Shown one piece after another: positions 8,092 through 15,837 of a stretch of DNA of 64,000 nucleotides (position 1 is its first letter; every line of letters begins with the position of its first letter). This DNA is from Spirosoma taeanense (GTDB taxonomy: Bacteria > Bacteroidota > Bacteroidia > Cytophagales > Spirosomataceae): contig NZ_CP053435.1 in the NCBI RefSeq assembly GCF_013127955.1, positions 2,604,001 to 2,668,000 of the forward strand, read 5' to 3'. Position numbers and translations under genes: made by a program. The notes below the pieces were generated by a model, which was not told the DNA's origin, made no database searches, and saw only the letters and a list, made by a program, of their open reading frames with translations.

Positions 8092-8127
8092 GTGTTCTGG
8101 TAAAGGTTGATTAAGAAGTAAGCCCAA

Positions 8128-8155
8128 TAAAAAAGTCAGCCGTTATCAGCTGACT
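8128..8155 (-). terminator. Rho-independent terminator after the NmrA-like gene
   Basis: On the minus strand AGTCAGC (8155-8149) and GCTGACT (8140-8134) form a 7-bp stem with an 8-nt loop, directly followed by a run of T. It would stop transcripts of the gene at 8263-9231 before the repeat-protein gene. Confidence 0.7.
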
Positions 8156-8262
8156 GAAAAATAGATGAGCGCGATAGAGAAACGTCTCGTTTTTTGTGTG
8201 AAACGACCTGCCTTTTAGTTATCGGTTAACGTATATAGGTATAATTAACTTTTCGGGGCCTA

Positions 8263-9231
8263 CTAACCGGAATAGGTGTCTGTAAATTCGTTTACACGTG
8301 CCTGCTTCGTTTCGGTTGAGCGCGTTGCCAGCACGTCCCGCACAGGTGTCCATCGGATAGCGGGGTACCGGTCATTGTCAAGCGGCTCTAATTTAGGTTG
8401 ACCGGAAAGCATATTGTGTAGGTACTGCATCCCCTGCCAGGCCGGAAACACTTCGGTCGGTTGCGGAAACAACGTCCGGGTTACGGTAATCATGGTTTTA
8501 AGAAAGCCCAGCCCACCGACTCGTAACAGGCCAAACGGCTCTCCGGTTGCCTCACTGGCGGCCTGCTGTAACTCCCGAATGGTAGCCACCTGACCCGCGA
8601 TACGAAGATATCGGGGGGTGGCTGGATCGAGAGCGGCAGCAGCCGTAAAGGCGGCTGTATCCTGAATCGTTGTAAAGTCCAGGGGCTGATCGGGATTACC
8701 CCAGTAAATGATCCGGTTGAGTCCGAACTGAACCAGGGGCGCCTGCCCGGTCAGCAGATCGGTGAACATACCGTTCAGGATGGACGTAGCGGCTATGGGC
8801 GCTTTGTCCAGCCGCTCGCCGAACGCCCGGCGGAGGTCGAGGTTGCGGTTGAGGCCGGGGGGCAGCTTTGTATAATCGATGGAATAATCAGAGGGAATAA
8901 ACCGGGGAACGCCAGCTTCAACTGCGGCCTGGAGCAGGCGCGTCTGCACGCCAATCAGTACGTCCTGTAGTCCTGACAAGGCCGAAACGACGCAGGCCCC
9001 GCCCGAGCAGGCTTGGGTCAGCTCGGAAACGTCGTTGTAATCGACCTTGAGGATGGACGCGCCCTGCTTACATAAGAAGTTGATTTGTGAGCTGGCGCTT
9101 CCCCGTCGGACCAGCGCCCGGACCGTAGCTCCGCGTTGCAGCAGATGCTGAGCAATCTGGTGGCCGAGTTCGCCTGTAGCGCCAGCCAGAATAATTACCT
9201 GGTTTTTATTTCTGATTTCGTTTGAATGCAT
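8263..9231 (-). CDS. NmrA-like NAD(P)-binding protein
   Basis: The 322-residue product from ATG 9231 opens with a Rossmann nucleotide-binding strand-loop-helix, VIILAGATGELGHQIAQHLL, of the GxxGxxG type used by NmrA and isoflavone-reductase-like atypical short-chain dehydrogenases. RALVRRG follows beta2 and would contact the NADP 2'-phosphate. GVPRFIPSDYSIDY resembles the active-site region, with no clear YxxxK. Such proteins act as reductases or redox sensors in the cytoplasm. The frame extends 24 codons upstream to 9303, but that extension lacks family character. It stands alone between the terminator at 8128-8155 and the unknown gene upstream. Confidence 0.8.
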   Translation of the reverse strand: MHSNEIRNKNQVIILAGATGELGHQIAQHLLQRGATVRALVRRGSASSQINFLCKQGASILKVDYNDVSELTQACSGGACVVSALSGLQDVLIGVQTRLLQAAVEAGVPRFIPSDYSIDYTKLPPGLNRNLDLRRAFGERLDKAPIAATSILNGMFTDLLTGQAPLVQFGLNRIIYWGNPDQPLDFTTIQDTAAFTAAAALDPATPRYLRIAGQVATIRELQQAASEATGEPFGLLRVGGLGFLKTMITVTRTLFPQPTEVFPAWQGMQYLHNMLSGQPKLEPLDNDRYPAIRWTPVRDVLATRSTETKQARVNEFTDTYSG

Positions 9232-9340
9232 AGCGTTGAGTCTGAAAATCCGGATGTGAGACTCCGGAAGAATTACAATAGCAGGCTCAACGCTATGTTT
9301 CAATAAAAAGTTACCATATAGAACTGGCTACAACCAAAGG

Positions 9341-9973
9341 TTAAGCGGACTTTACCACTTTTATCCGGCTTTCAAACGTTCGTATGACCTCATTCAATTT
9401 CGTCAGCAGGATTTTGGTATCAATATCCAGGGATGGGCGTTTCCAGCCGTTCGTAGCCTGCTCGGGATTATATTGGGGCCAGAATACAGAATTATAAAAA
9501 TAGTCCCAGGGTTTGCGAATCAATTCGTCGTCGGTGTATACGAGTAATTGTTTCTTTGCTTCATCCTGATGGCAGTAATCGCCATACAGGTTTATGAAAG
9601 TGACATATTCCTCAAGAACCAGACTGGTAATAACGCCTTTTTCCAGGGATGTTATAATATATCCTACGTCGCAGACGCTATTGGCTTCGGGCTCGAATGT
9701 CTCCAGATCGGCGAGCCATGAATCCACCTTGCCAAAACGTAAGAGAGTATCGCTCTGGTTGAGTAGAGCTGTTTTTAACTCGGATAGGGAATCTGTAGCG
9801 AAAATCTCGCCGGTCTGAAAGATCACAAATCGATCGGTCTGCTCTTCGTCCGTATCCATATACAAGACAAAAAACAAGGGATTATCGTACGTTGGCGAGT
9901 TGTATTGGATGATCCAGGTCAAATAATGCTGACACAGATCATCAAACGTTTTTATGTCGTTCTGCTGAGCCAT
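9341..9973 (-). CDS. Protein of unknown function, 210 aa
   Basis: Not recognised. The 210-residue product is acidic and soluble, without signal peptide or membrane helix. It is rich in aromatic residues and Asp/Glu (YLTWIIQYNSPTYDNPLFFV; PWDYFYNSVFWPQYNPEQ), a composition often seen in contact-dependent immunity or SMI1/KNR4-like proteins; that is only a resemblance. It lies on the minus strand, with 251 nt upstream before the next gene and 109 nt downstream. Base composition is a little AT-richer than the genes on its downstream (left) side. No function is proposed. Confidence 0.55.
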   Translation of the reverse strand: MAQQNDIKTFDDLCQHYLTWIIQYNSPTYDNPLFFVLYMDTDEEQTDRFVIFQTGEIFATDSLSELKTALLNQSDTLLRFGKVDSWLADLETFEPEANSVCDVGYIITSLEKGVITSLVLEEYVTFINLYGDYCHQDEAKKQLLVYTDDELIRKPWDYFYNSVFWPQYNPEQATNGWKRPSLDIDTKILLTKLNEVIRTFESRIKVVKSA

Positions 9974-10225
9974 AGCGAAAGGCAGGAGAAACGAAAAGGC
10001 TTTGCCAGCCCAGTTCTACCAGCCTTGCCTCGTTGACCTGGCCGAAGACAGTGGCGTTTACCTGATAACTGTCCGAGAAATCCCCATGGATTTCCTAGCC
10101 TGTTTTCTACGTGGTGGGCTAATGAAGGGGAATAGCCAAAGTTTTGACCAAAAATGACGAAAGCGAGACATCGCTACATCGCTTCCATCTGCTACCTAAA
10201 TATCAGGAAACTGGTATAAGCTGTT

Positions 10226-10672
10226 TTATCTATCAATAAATCGTCTGTGGTAATTGATTTGGCCTAAGTGGTAGGTTAAGTGAGTAGCCAGATGCACCAA
10301 CAAATATTCGAAAGAGGTTACTTCTTCAAACACCAGAATAGGATATTCAGTCGGTAAATCAGTTTCGTTCAGTTTATCAAGCGATTGATTGACGACCAGA
10401 ATTGTCTGGTCAATTTTATGGAGCAATTCGGTTCGGGAGACATTTTTTAATGAAAACTCCGATTCCCTATTTCTTATATAACCCGTCTTGCCAATTTCCT
10501 GTCCGATATACGTATTCAGGTTACCAACCAGATGCAGACAAAGGTTACCGGCAGAGTTAGCAATGTCGCCTTCCGTTTCCCAAATGTTTTCCGCCTGTTT
10601 GTATAACTCGATTTCGTTACGTAGCCTGGTCAAATCTCGCGTGAATAATGACTGCAAGGTTTTGATCAACAT
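10226..10672 (-). CDS. DinB-like (DUF1572-type) putative metal-binding protein
   Basis: A 148-residue all-helical protein. Histidines in NLCLHLVGNLN (about residue 47) and in LLVHLATHLTYHLGQINYHR (about residues 128-142) have the spacing of the three-histidine metal site of the DinB/YfiT four-helix bundle. The N-terminus RDLTRLRNEIELY fits helix 1. Members of this superfamily act as metal-dependent thiol transferases or hydrolases, and many have no known role. The ATG at 10672 is the only sensible start. It follows the DUF5694 gene on the same strand after 83 nt. Confidence 0.75.
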   Translation of the reverse strand: MLIKTLQSLFTRDLTRLRNEIELYKQAENIWETEGDIANSAGNLCLHLVGNLNTYIGQEIGKTGYIRNRESEFSLKNVSRTELLHKIDQTILVVNQSLDKLNETDLPTEYPILVFEEVTSFEYLLVHLATHLTYHLGQINYHRRFIDR

Positions 10673-10755
10673 CTATTTATTTCGTTGAAGGTTAGTTATG
10701 TGCTGCGGTTGGCTGGGTCGGCCAAGGGATGGCCGCAAACGGCCTGGAAATGGAG

Positions 10756-11613
10756 TCACTTCTGTAAAAATTTGTTTGTGTCTACCAGGTTGTATTCGTC
10801 ATCATCACGAAAGATGCTTTTCAGCGAACCGATATGCGCAGCGCCAATGATCAATAAGACTCGTTTGGCTCTGGTTTTCATTTGAGTGGTAACGATGTTG
10901 GAATATATTTTGTAATCTCTATTTTTAAAAATAGAAGTGAGTTCTGCACCAATGTACTTCGGGTTGATAAATGCCGTGTCGACCATAGCATCCGGGTTTT
11001 TGAAAGTCCCGTTTGTTACGCGTAATGGCGTTATGTATCGTAGACGGTACACTTTATTGTAAGTGCTGGGCTGATTTATGAAGGCCAGGTAGTCCTTCAA
11101 TGATAGCTTATTTTCCTCGAACGCGCTTATCTTTTCCATCACCATCGCTCTTAGGGCGCGGCCCTCTTCTTTGTACAGGTTTATGTTGTCACCATTATCC
11201 AGAATGCTCTGGGAGGTCCCGCCGGGGGCGTTTACACAGTATATTTTGGGTAATCTCAATTGCCTGGCCAGGCGAAAGGCTAATTGATATACTTCGCTTC
11301 TGCCATCCTCTATATCCTCAAGGTTTATTTTATCCGAAACGTAAAGCGCATATAAACTGTCTATTTTCTGCTGGTTTTCAGGTAGGACTTCAACTAGTAT
11401 CTGGTCAGGGTTATACCGTATAACCGACGCTATAAACTCGTTGATTTCTTTTTGGCGCTGAGGGAGTAGAACATCCGTATTGGGATTACTACTCTTGTAG
11501 AGTTGACTAAAATGGTCCGATCCCAAGAGCATAATATCCGTTTTCTGGCTATACGCTGAAAAGGAGCAGGCTAAAGAAACTAGTGCTGCGAAAAAGACAA
11601 ACCTAATTTGCAT
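10756..11613 (-). CDS. DUF5694 (TraB-like) exported protein
   Basis: The product from ATG 11613 has 285 residues and starts with a signal peptide (MQIRFVFFAALVSLACSFSA, cleaved near AYSQ), so it is likely periplasmic. The segments DIMLLGSDHFSQLY and PDQILVEVLPENQQKIDSLY, and the late RVLLIIGAAHIGSLKSIF, match the paired GxxH and ExxP signatures of DUF5694 and the wider TraB/PrgY/ChaN-type fold. In that fold, conserved His and Glu residues may form a metalloprotease-like site. An upstream in-frame ATG at 11637 lies inside the neighbouring palindromic element, so the start at 11613 is preferred. It is the first gene downstream of the cassette-like array and may or may not belong to it. Confidence 0.75.
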   Translation of the reverse strand: MQIRFVFFAALVSLACSFSAYSQKTDIMLLGSDHFSQLYKSSNPNTDVLLPQRQKEINEFIASVIRYNPDQILVEVLPENQQKIDSLYALYVSDKINLEDIEDGRSEVYQLAFRLARQLRLPKIYCVNAPGGTSQSILDNGDNINLYKEEGRALRAMVMEKISAFEENKLSLKDYLAFINQPSTYNKVYRLRYITPLRVTNGTFKNPDAMVDTAFINPKYIGAELTSIFKNRDYKIYSNIVTTQMKTRAKRVLLIIGAAHIGSLKSIFRDDDEYNLVDTNKFLQK

Positions 11614-11631
11614 TTTCAAAAGGTTGATTGA

Positions 11632-11825
11632 GCACAACGTTGAAGCATTGGCGTTGTGGCGATATTCCGTAATTCATCAGCCCGGTACCGATGGTAAATA
11701 AAATTACAAAGATAAATTAATGAAAAGTTCTCTACGTAGTCACGTCGCGCCCGATGCAGCTGAGCAGCGAATAGAACGACGAGTATATATTGTCAGCCGC
11801 CATAGCGCCTAACCAATGTTGTATG
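11632..11825 (-). repeat. Palindromic element C (downstream of the HEPN-like gene)
   Basis: The ends are GCACAAC (11632-11638) and GTTGTATG (11818-11825). The inner arm GGCGTTGTGGCG (11650-11661) pairs with CGCCATAGCGCC (11798-11809), 10 of 12 positions. The left arm shares TGGCGRTATTC, exactly 15 nt, then CGGTACCG with element B (11657-11690 here, 12703-12736 there). The middle is long and less conserved. Confidence 0.65.
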
Positions 11826-11885
11826 CAGCCCTTTTGGTCAGCGTCGCCAATTTATTTCGGGGAATTTAATCTAAATCTATAGACA

Positions 11886-12659
11886 TCAACCTGTTGAACT
11901 GCTTCCAGAAACTTTTAAATTAATTTCAGAGTTTACTTTCAATTGTGAGTTATGTTCAGATTTTATAGAAGTTGGAATGGCCTTTAATTTATGCTGAATT
12001 ACATCGTAAAAAATTGCATATTCGTTATTTACCAAACAAATCAGTTGAAAGAAGAAGTCAGTCAACTTATCAGATGCATATTCAATATTCATGTCAGTGG
12101 CGTCATTCCAGAGGTATTGGTTGTCATCCCATGCGGCCCCACTGATAATACTTGTTTTCAAGAACGGAATTTTTAACAGACCGAGATCATCAAATAGCAA
12201 AGGAACTTTTTTTCCGTGAATTACAATACTCCTTGCTTCATAAAACTTGTGGATTGATTCTATGAATTTCCGATTATCATAGTCCAAAGCATCAGATGCT
12301 TTAATTGCTGTATCGTGAATTCTTCCCAGTAGAGCAAATGCCGTAATGAACGCTTTATTAAATTCGATATAACTATTAAAGGTTGTAATGCTTTGTTCAA
12401 GTATTTTGCTTTCAAGGATATTATGAGTCATGAAAAAAGACTCCAAAACAGTGTAACTGTTTTCAGCAAAATGTTTTCTTTTCTTTTCGTCGGGGTAATT
12501 TGGTAAATCTGCGATTGATTCATTTCCTTTGTTTCCGATAAAAATGCTCCAGACGCTCTCATAATAAGGGAAATAACTCCTTATTAACATTGTCGCTTCC
12601 TTTTCAAGAAGGTCTCCGTGGTCCTGTACGTTATAACTCATAGAGCTCAATTTAAACAA
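11886..12659 (-). CDS. HEPN-like protein with RxxxxH motif, cassette cargo
   Basis: A 257-residue, largely helical, AT-rich gene product that I cannot assign to a named family. Residues 141-150 (EARSIVIHGK) hold R143-x4-H148 followed by Gly. This is the catalytic arrangement of HEPN ribonucleases and nucleotidyltransferase-associated HEPN proteins, and it sits at the end of a long helix (KFIESIHKFY). The helical region around residues 55-115 could form the rest of the bundle. No signal peptide or membrane helix is seen. The start is 12659 or the Met at 12641. If the HEPN reading is right, the protein may cut RNA in a defence or toxin role; the neighbouring nucleases fit that. Not confirmed. 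Confidence 0.6.
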   Translation of the reverse strand: MFKLSSMSYNVQDHGDLLEKEATMLIRSYFPYYESVWSIFIGNKGNESIADLPNYPDEKKRKHFAENSYTVLESFFMTHNILESKILEQSITTFNSYIEFNKAFITAFALLGRIHDTAIKASDALDYDNRKFIESIHKFYEARSIVIHGKKVPLLFDDLGLLKIPFLKTSIISGAAWDDNQYLWNDATDMNIEYASDKLTDFFFQLICLVNNEYAIFYDVIQHKLKAIPTSIKSEHNSQLKVNSEINLKVSGSSSTG

Positions 12660-12676
12660 ATGTTCCTATAGGGTTA

Positions 12677-12877
12677 CATACAACGTTAAAGTATTGATGA
12701 CGTGGCGGTATTCTTTGTTTCGTCCGCTCGGTACCGCTGCTGATTAAAGATAAAAAAGCTCATTGTTTATTCTTCTTCCTGGCGTTATTCGTCTGCTGAA
12801 ACCGATGCCGATTAGTGAACAAAAAGCTGAGGATATATTCGTCGCCCCGCCATATTGTCAATGCAATGTTAGGCACA
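12677..12877 (-). repeat. Palindromic element B (downstream of the OLD nuclease gene)
   Basis: The ends are CATACAAC (12677-12684) and GTTAGGCACA (12868-12877). The inner arm ATTGATGACGTGGCGG (12693-12708) faces CCGCCATATTGTCAAT (12847-12862), 11 of 16 pairing without gaps. The right side shares AACAAAA(A)GCTGA and TATTCGTCG with element A. The left side shares the spaced TGGCGRTATTC/CGGTACCG block with element C. Confidence 0.65.
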
Positions 12878-12878
12878 G

Positions 12879-15017
12879 TTATTTTTTGTCTCCCTCAACA
12901 AGCTTTGTAAATAATGCAACCCAAGAATTTTTAAGCTCGGCTGGCACACCTTCCATTATTTTTTCAAATCGATTCTGAGCAACTCTTGCAACTTCTACTT
13001 TCCAGCCTTCGGCAAGTGTAATATTATTTTTACCCGCCCAAGCTTCTATTTGATTTACGATAGGCAAACCTTTTTGATAATCATCTTCAAAATATTGGTC
13101 ACTTCTATACATTCTATCAATAATTGAGATTAGGCTCTTAGGTGGCATCAAATCTTCAATTTCAAACTCACCTTCTGATAAAAACTGTGAAACTTCTAAG
13201 ACTTTATCTTTCTCATCTCGATACCTACCATTTATAAGTTGTTTTAAATAGTCCTTTCCTGTTTTGTCAGAGTCTAATAACACGAACGGTAAGGAATCAT
13301 CTCTTGAAGAAACCAATTTTGTTACTGGTGCCATTCCTCTAACACCACCTGTCGGAATAAAAACTATCTCTTTTGAATTTTTAAGTTCGCCAATGCTTAT
13401 GAGATGTCGTTTAATTAGACTTAAATAAATCTGGTCACTAGGTCCTTCCACGAGTACAGGTAAGCAACCTAAGAGTAACGTATCTGAAACAGTCAAGCCA
13501 AGTGCTGCGTGAACAGGATAAATTGACTTTGCGGCATCTGCTTCATTATACCTCAAGTTGGAAGAAATTTTTGTTCGTCCTGTTTCTGTGTCAACATATA
13601 CAGCTTTGACATTACTTAGATTATCCATGTCGACAAGGAAAGGCGAATGAGAGGTATAAATTAACTGATTGTCCTCAGACAATTTTCTGAAAAATTTAGC
13701 CAAGTCGAATTGAGCGATAGGATGCAATGATAAACCAGGCTCGTCTAAAAGTAGAATAGTGTTGCTATGTCCTTCTTTAGTCTCTACTAAGAATACAAGA
13801 AAAAAACTGAAGAACCATTGTAGTCCTCTACTTCGTCCTTCTAATTCGATTGGTTCTGGTCTAAGTTTGTCCGAAACGTTTATTCTGAAATGGTGTCCGT
13901 CAGCTTCAAATGCGAAAATGTAATCTCCTTGTAACCACCACTTTTTAAAACTTAACGTTAACTGTGTAGCTGCAGAACGTAACAAAATCCCTCTTTCTCT
14001 TTTCTTGTCTGCCCATTCTCTAATTTCTTCTTCAGAAAGGTCTTGCTCTTCTGTACTAACTATCTGGTTATTATAATTCATCTTCTGAATTACAATTTTT
14101 CTATCGTTGCCAAGTTCGTAAATTTCTTTTGGTGAGAGCTTTACGTACTTAAACAATACGTCTAACGTCCTGGCTTTTGCTCTTGCAGATTCCGATAAAT
14201 CGTCTCTTTCAAAATCTTCTATTACCCTAGGTAGAAAAATTTCACTGTCAAGATTTCCATAATCAGAATAGTAAACGAATTTTGGAATCTCTCTAATTAC
14301 CCTTTCTCGAATTTCCTTGGTTGTCTCTATTGGCTTACCTTCAAACGCTTCAAGGAACTTTTGGATATGTGATATTAAATGGGTCTGAAAGTATTCTGGC
14401 AAATTTTTTTTCTTTCCAAAATTTTGTTGAATAAAAGTTTGGGTGGCATTTATAATATCTTCTGCTTCTTTTTTTGAAAAAAAATTTTCTGGAATTTCGT
14501 CAAGCAGGTTAGTATTAAATGTTTTGATAGTCTTTTGAAGGTCAGCAGACTCCTTAGTAAAAACTTCGTCGTTAAAAAGTTTATCGTTAAATGAAGTAAT
14601 AATTTCTTTCAGTCGGTCAACTGAATATGAATCAATTTTTGAATAAGGGAAAGTAACGTAATACGAACCTTTGTACATTCTTCGTACCAACACACGCCTA
14701 ATTTGCTCAATATCACAACCCAACTGTTTTGCAATATCATTTTGAAATTTCTCATCCAAAATAAAATCTGCTGCTATAAAGACATCCTCACTATGCTTAT
14801 CTGCTTTATAACGACTGTATAGGTGCCTTGGGAAGTCGTCCAAAGGAACGATAGGTTCTGCGTTTGCGGGATTAAGTTTCCAAAGTGCAATCAACAAATT
14901 TGTCTTACCTGCTTCGTTTGTGCCAACCAAACATGTATTGTCGGATACTTCAATCCAATCACTTTCTTCGATTGAACGAAAGTTGTAAACTTTAAACCTG
15001 TCAAGTGTTGTCGCCAT
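12879..15017 (-). CDS. OLD-family ATPase with TOPRIM nuclease domain
   Basis: The 712-residue protein has an ABC/SMC-type ATPase split by a long helical insertion. Walker A GTNEAGKT is at 32-39, a signature-like ELEGRSRGLQW at 391-401, Walker B ILLLDEPG at 421-428 and the H-loop TSHSPF at 455-460. A C-terminal TOPRIM domain follows, with LVEGPSD (Glu524), LLDSDK (Asp582/Asp584) and an acidic EFEIEDLMP near 617-625. This is the architecture of OLD (overcoming lysogenization defect) nucleases, which cut DNA using metal ions and often defend against phage. Gabija GajA is a relative, but no GajB-type helicase lies beside it, so a stand-alone OLD protein is the better reading. The start at 15017 lies 26 nt from the unit's core sequence. 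The gene is AT-rich and probably acquired. Confidence 0.9.
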   Translation of the reverse strand: MATTLDRFKVYNFRSIEESDWIEVSDNTCLVGTNEAGKTNLLIALWKLNPANAEPIVPLDDFPRHLYSRYKADKHSEDVFIAADFILDEKFQNDIAKQLGCDIEQIRRVLVRRMYKGSYYVTFPYSKIDSYSVDRLKEIITSFNDKLFNDEVFTKESADLQKTIKTFNTNLLDEIPENFFSKKEAEDIINATQTFIQQNFGKKKNLPEYFQTHLISHIQKFLEAFEGKPIETTKEIRERVIREIPKFVYYSDYGNLDSEIFLPRVIEDFERDDLSESARAKARTLDVLFKYVKLSPKEIYELGNDRKIVIQKMNYNNQIVSTEEQDLSEEEIREWADKKRERGILLRSAATQLTLSFKKWWLQGDYIFAFEADGHHFRINVSDKLRPEPIELEGRSRGLQWFFSFFLVFLVETKEGHSNTILLLDEPGLSLHPIAQFDLAKFFRKLSEDNQLIYTSHSPFLVDMDNLSNVKAVYVDTETGRTKISSNLRYNEADAAKSIYPVHAALGLTVSDTLLLGCLPVLVEGPSDQIYLSLIKRHLISIGELKNSKEIVFIPTGGVRGMAPVTKLVSSRDDSLPFVLLDSDKTGKDYLKQLINGRYRDEKDKVLEVSQFLSEGEFEIEDLMPPKSLISIIDRMYRSDQYFEDDYQKGLPIVNQIEAWAGKNNITLAEGWKVEVARVAQNRFEKIMEGVPAELKNSWVALFTKLVEGDKK

Positions 15018-15042
15018 ATATAATTTTAGGGTGTCTTATAAT

Positions 15043-15245
15043 TGTGCCTAACGTCTATCGGCTTAGCGTTCGGTGGGGTATTTTACAACGTCCAGCCGAT
15101 AACGGAAGCTGAATAGAACTTATGATGATGAAATTAAGAACTAAAGGTGAATGGAATTACGTCTGACCGAACAAAAGCTGATAGCAATTTGCAGATGAGA
15201 ATTTATTCGTCGAGCCCCACTGACGCCAAACCGCTGTTAGCCGCA
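15043..15245 (-). repeat. Palindromic element A (downstream of the PD-(D/E)XK gene)
   Basis: The ends are TGTGCCTAAC (15043-15052) and GTTAGCCGCA (15236-15245). The stem CGGCTTAGCGTTCGGTGGGG (15059-15078) faces CCCCACTGACGCCAAACCG (15215-15233), pairing at most positions with one bulge. The stop codon of the nuclease gene lies inside the right core. About 130 nt of looser sequence lies between the arms. Confidence 0.65.
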
Positions 15246-15830
15246 TACTTCAGTCAAGATATATTTGTGTGATTTGTCTAAGTCTTTCCAAGCTAGATTA
15301 TATGAATGATTTAGCGTCACAGTTTTAAGTGCTTTTTTTTCCTCGTCTTTTCCAGTAGGTTTCATAATTTGTCCACATAAGCAATCAAAAGGTGGTCGGA
15401 AAAATTTATACGGTGACACCACGCCTTTTCCAGCCCAAAAATCTTTGTTGTCAGCTAGAAATAACGAAAAGCAACGGTCAAAACCCAATGCTTTTAATTG
15501 TTCTAAGAACATGAGGTCTTCGCACACTTCAAACATTCTTTCGGGGACTTTTCCTTGTTGTCTCGTTGAATACTTCAACTCTATTACGGTCTTGTGTGAT
15601 TTGTCCGGTGTATATATAACGATGTCGATTTCCCTTTTACGTACATTGGTTTTTTGTACGGTAAAAAATGACACATTTCTTTCGAGTTGTATTTTTAATC
15701 CTGTCCCATGTAATTTTTGTCTCAAGAAGATAGCCATTTCGTGTTGTAGTCCTGGCTCATTATACAATTCTACCTGTTCGTCTCGGCAATAATTTAGAAA
15801 GTCAACAATCAATTCCTTCGGGTCTGTCAT
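15237..15830 (-). CDS. PD-(D/E)XK-type nuclease-like protein, cassette cargo
   Basis: The 197-residue product has the core of a PD-(D/E)XK restriction-type nuclease: Glu31 in GLQHEMAIFL, Asp69 in KREIDIVIYT and Glu84-x-Lys86 in VIELKYS. Segment order and spacing (E, then D, 14 residues, ExK) fit the fold. The hydrophobic strand before ExK and the following helix with EVCEDLMFLEQLK also fit. It has no signal or membrane segment. The start ATG (15830) lies only 7 nt after the unit's core GTTAGCCGCA, and its stop TAA is part of the complementary core, so the gene fills the unit completely. The role is unknown; a DNA-cutting defence function is inferred from fold and neighbours. Confidence 0.75.
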   Translation of the reverse strand: MTDPKELIVDFLNYCRDEQVELYNEPGLQHEMAIFLRQKLHGTGLKIQLERNVSFFTVQKTNVRKREIDIVIYTPDKSHKTVIELKYSTRQQGKVPERMFEVCEDLMFLEQLKALGFDRCFSLFLADNKDFWAGKGVVSPYKFFRPPFDCLCGQIMKPTGKDEEKKALKTVTLNHSYNLAWKDLDKSHKYILTEVCG

Positions 15831-15837
15831 TTTAAGT

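Noticed and set aside
10673..11638. DUF5694 gene as a fourth complete cassette
   Set aside because: Its upstream core (GTTGTGCTCAAT on the minus strand) has no matching complement after its stop; the nearest sequence, GTTATGTGCTG at about 10694, does not fit.
12879..15017. Gabija system
   Set aside because: The OLD-type protein resembles GajA, but no UvrD-like GajB helicase gene is adjacent.
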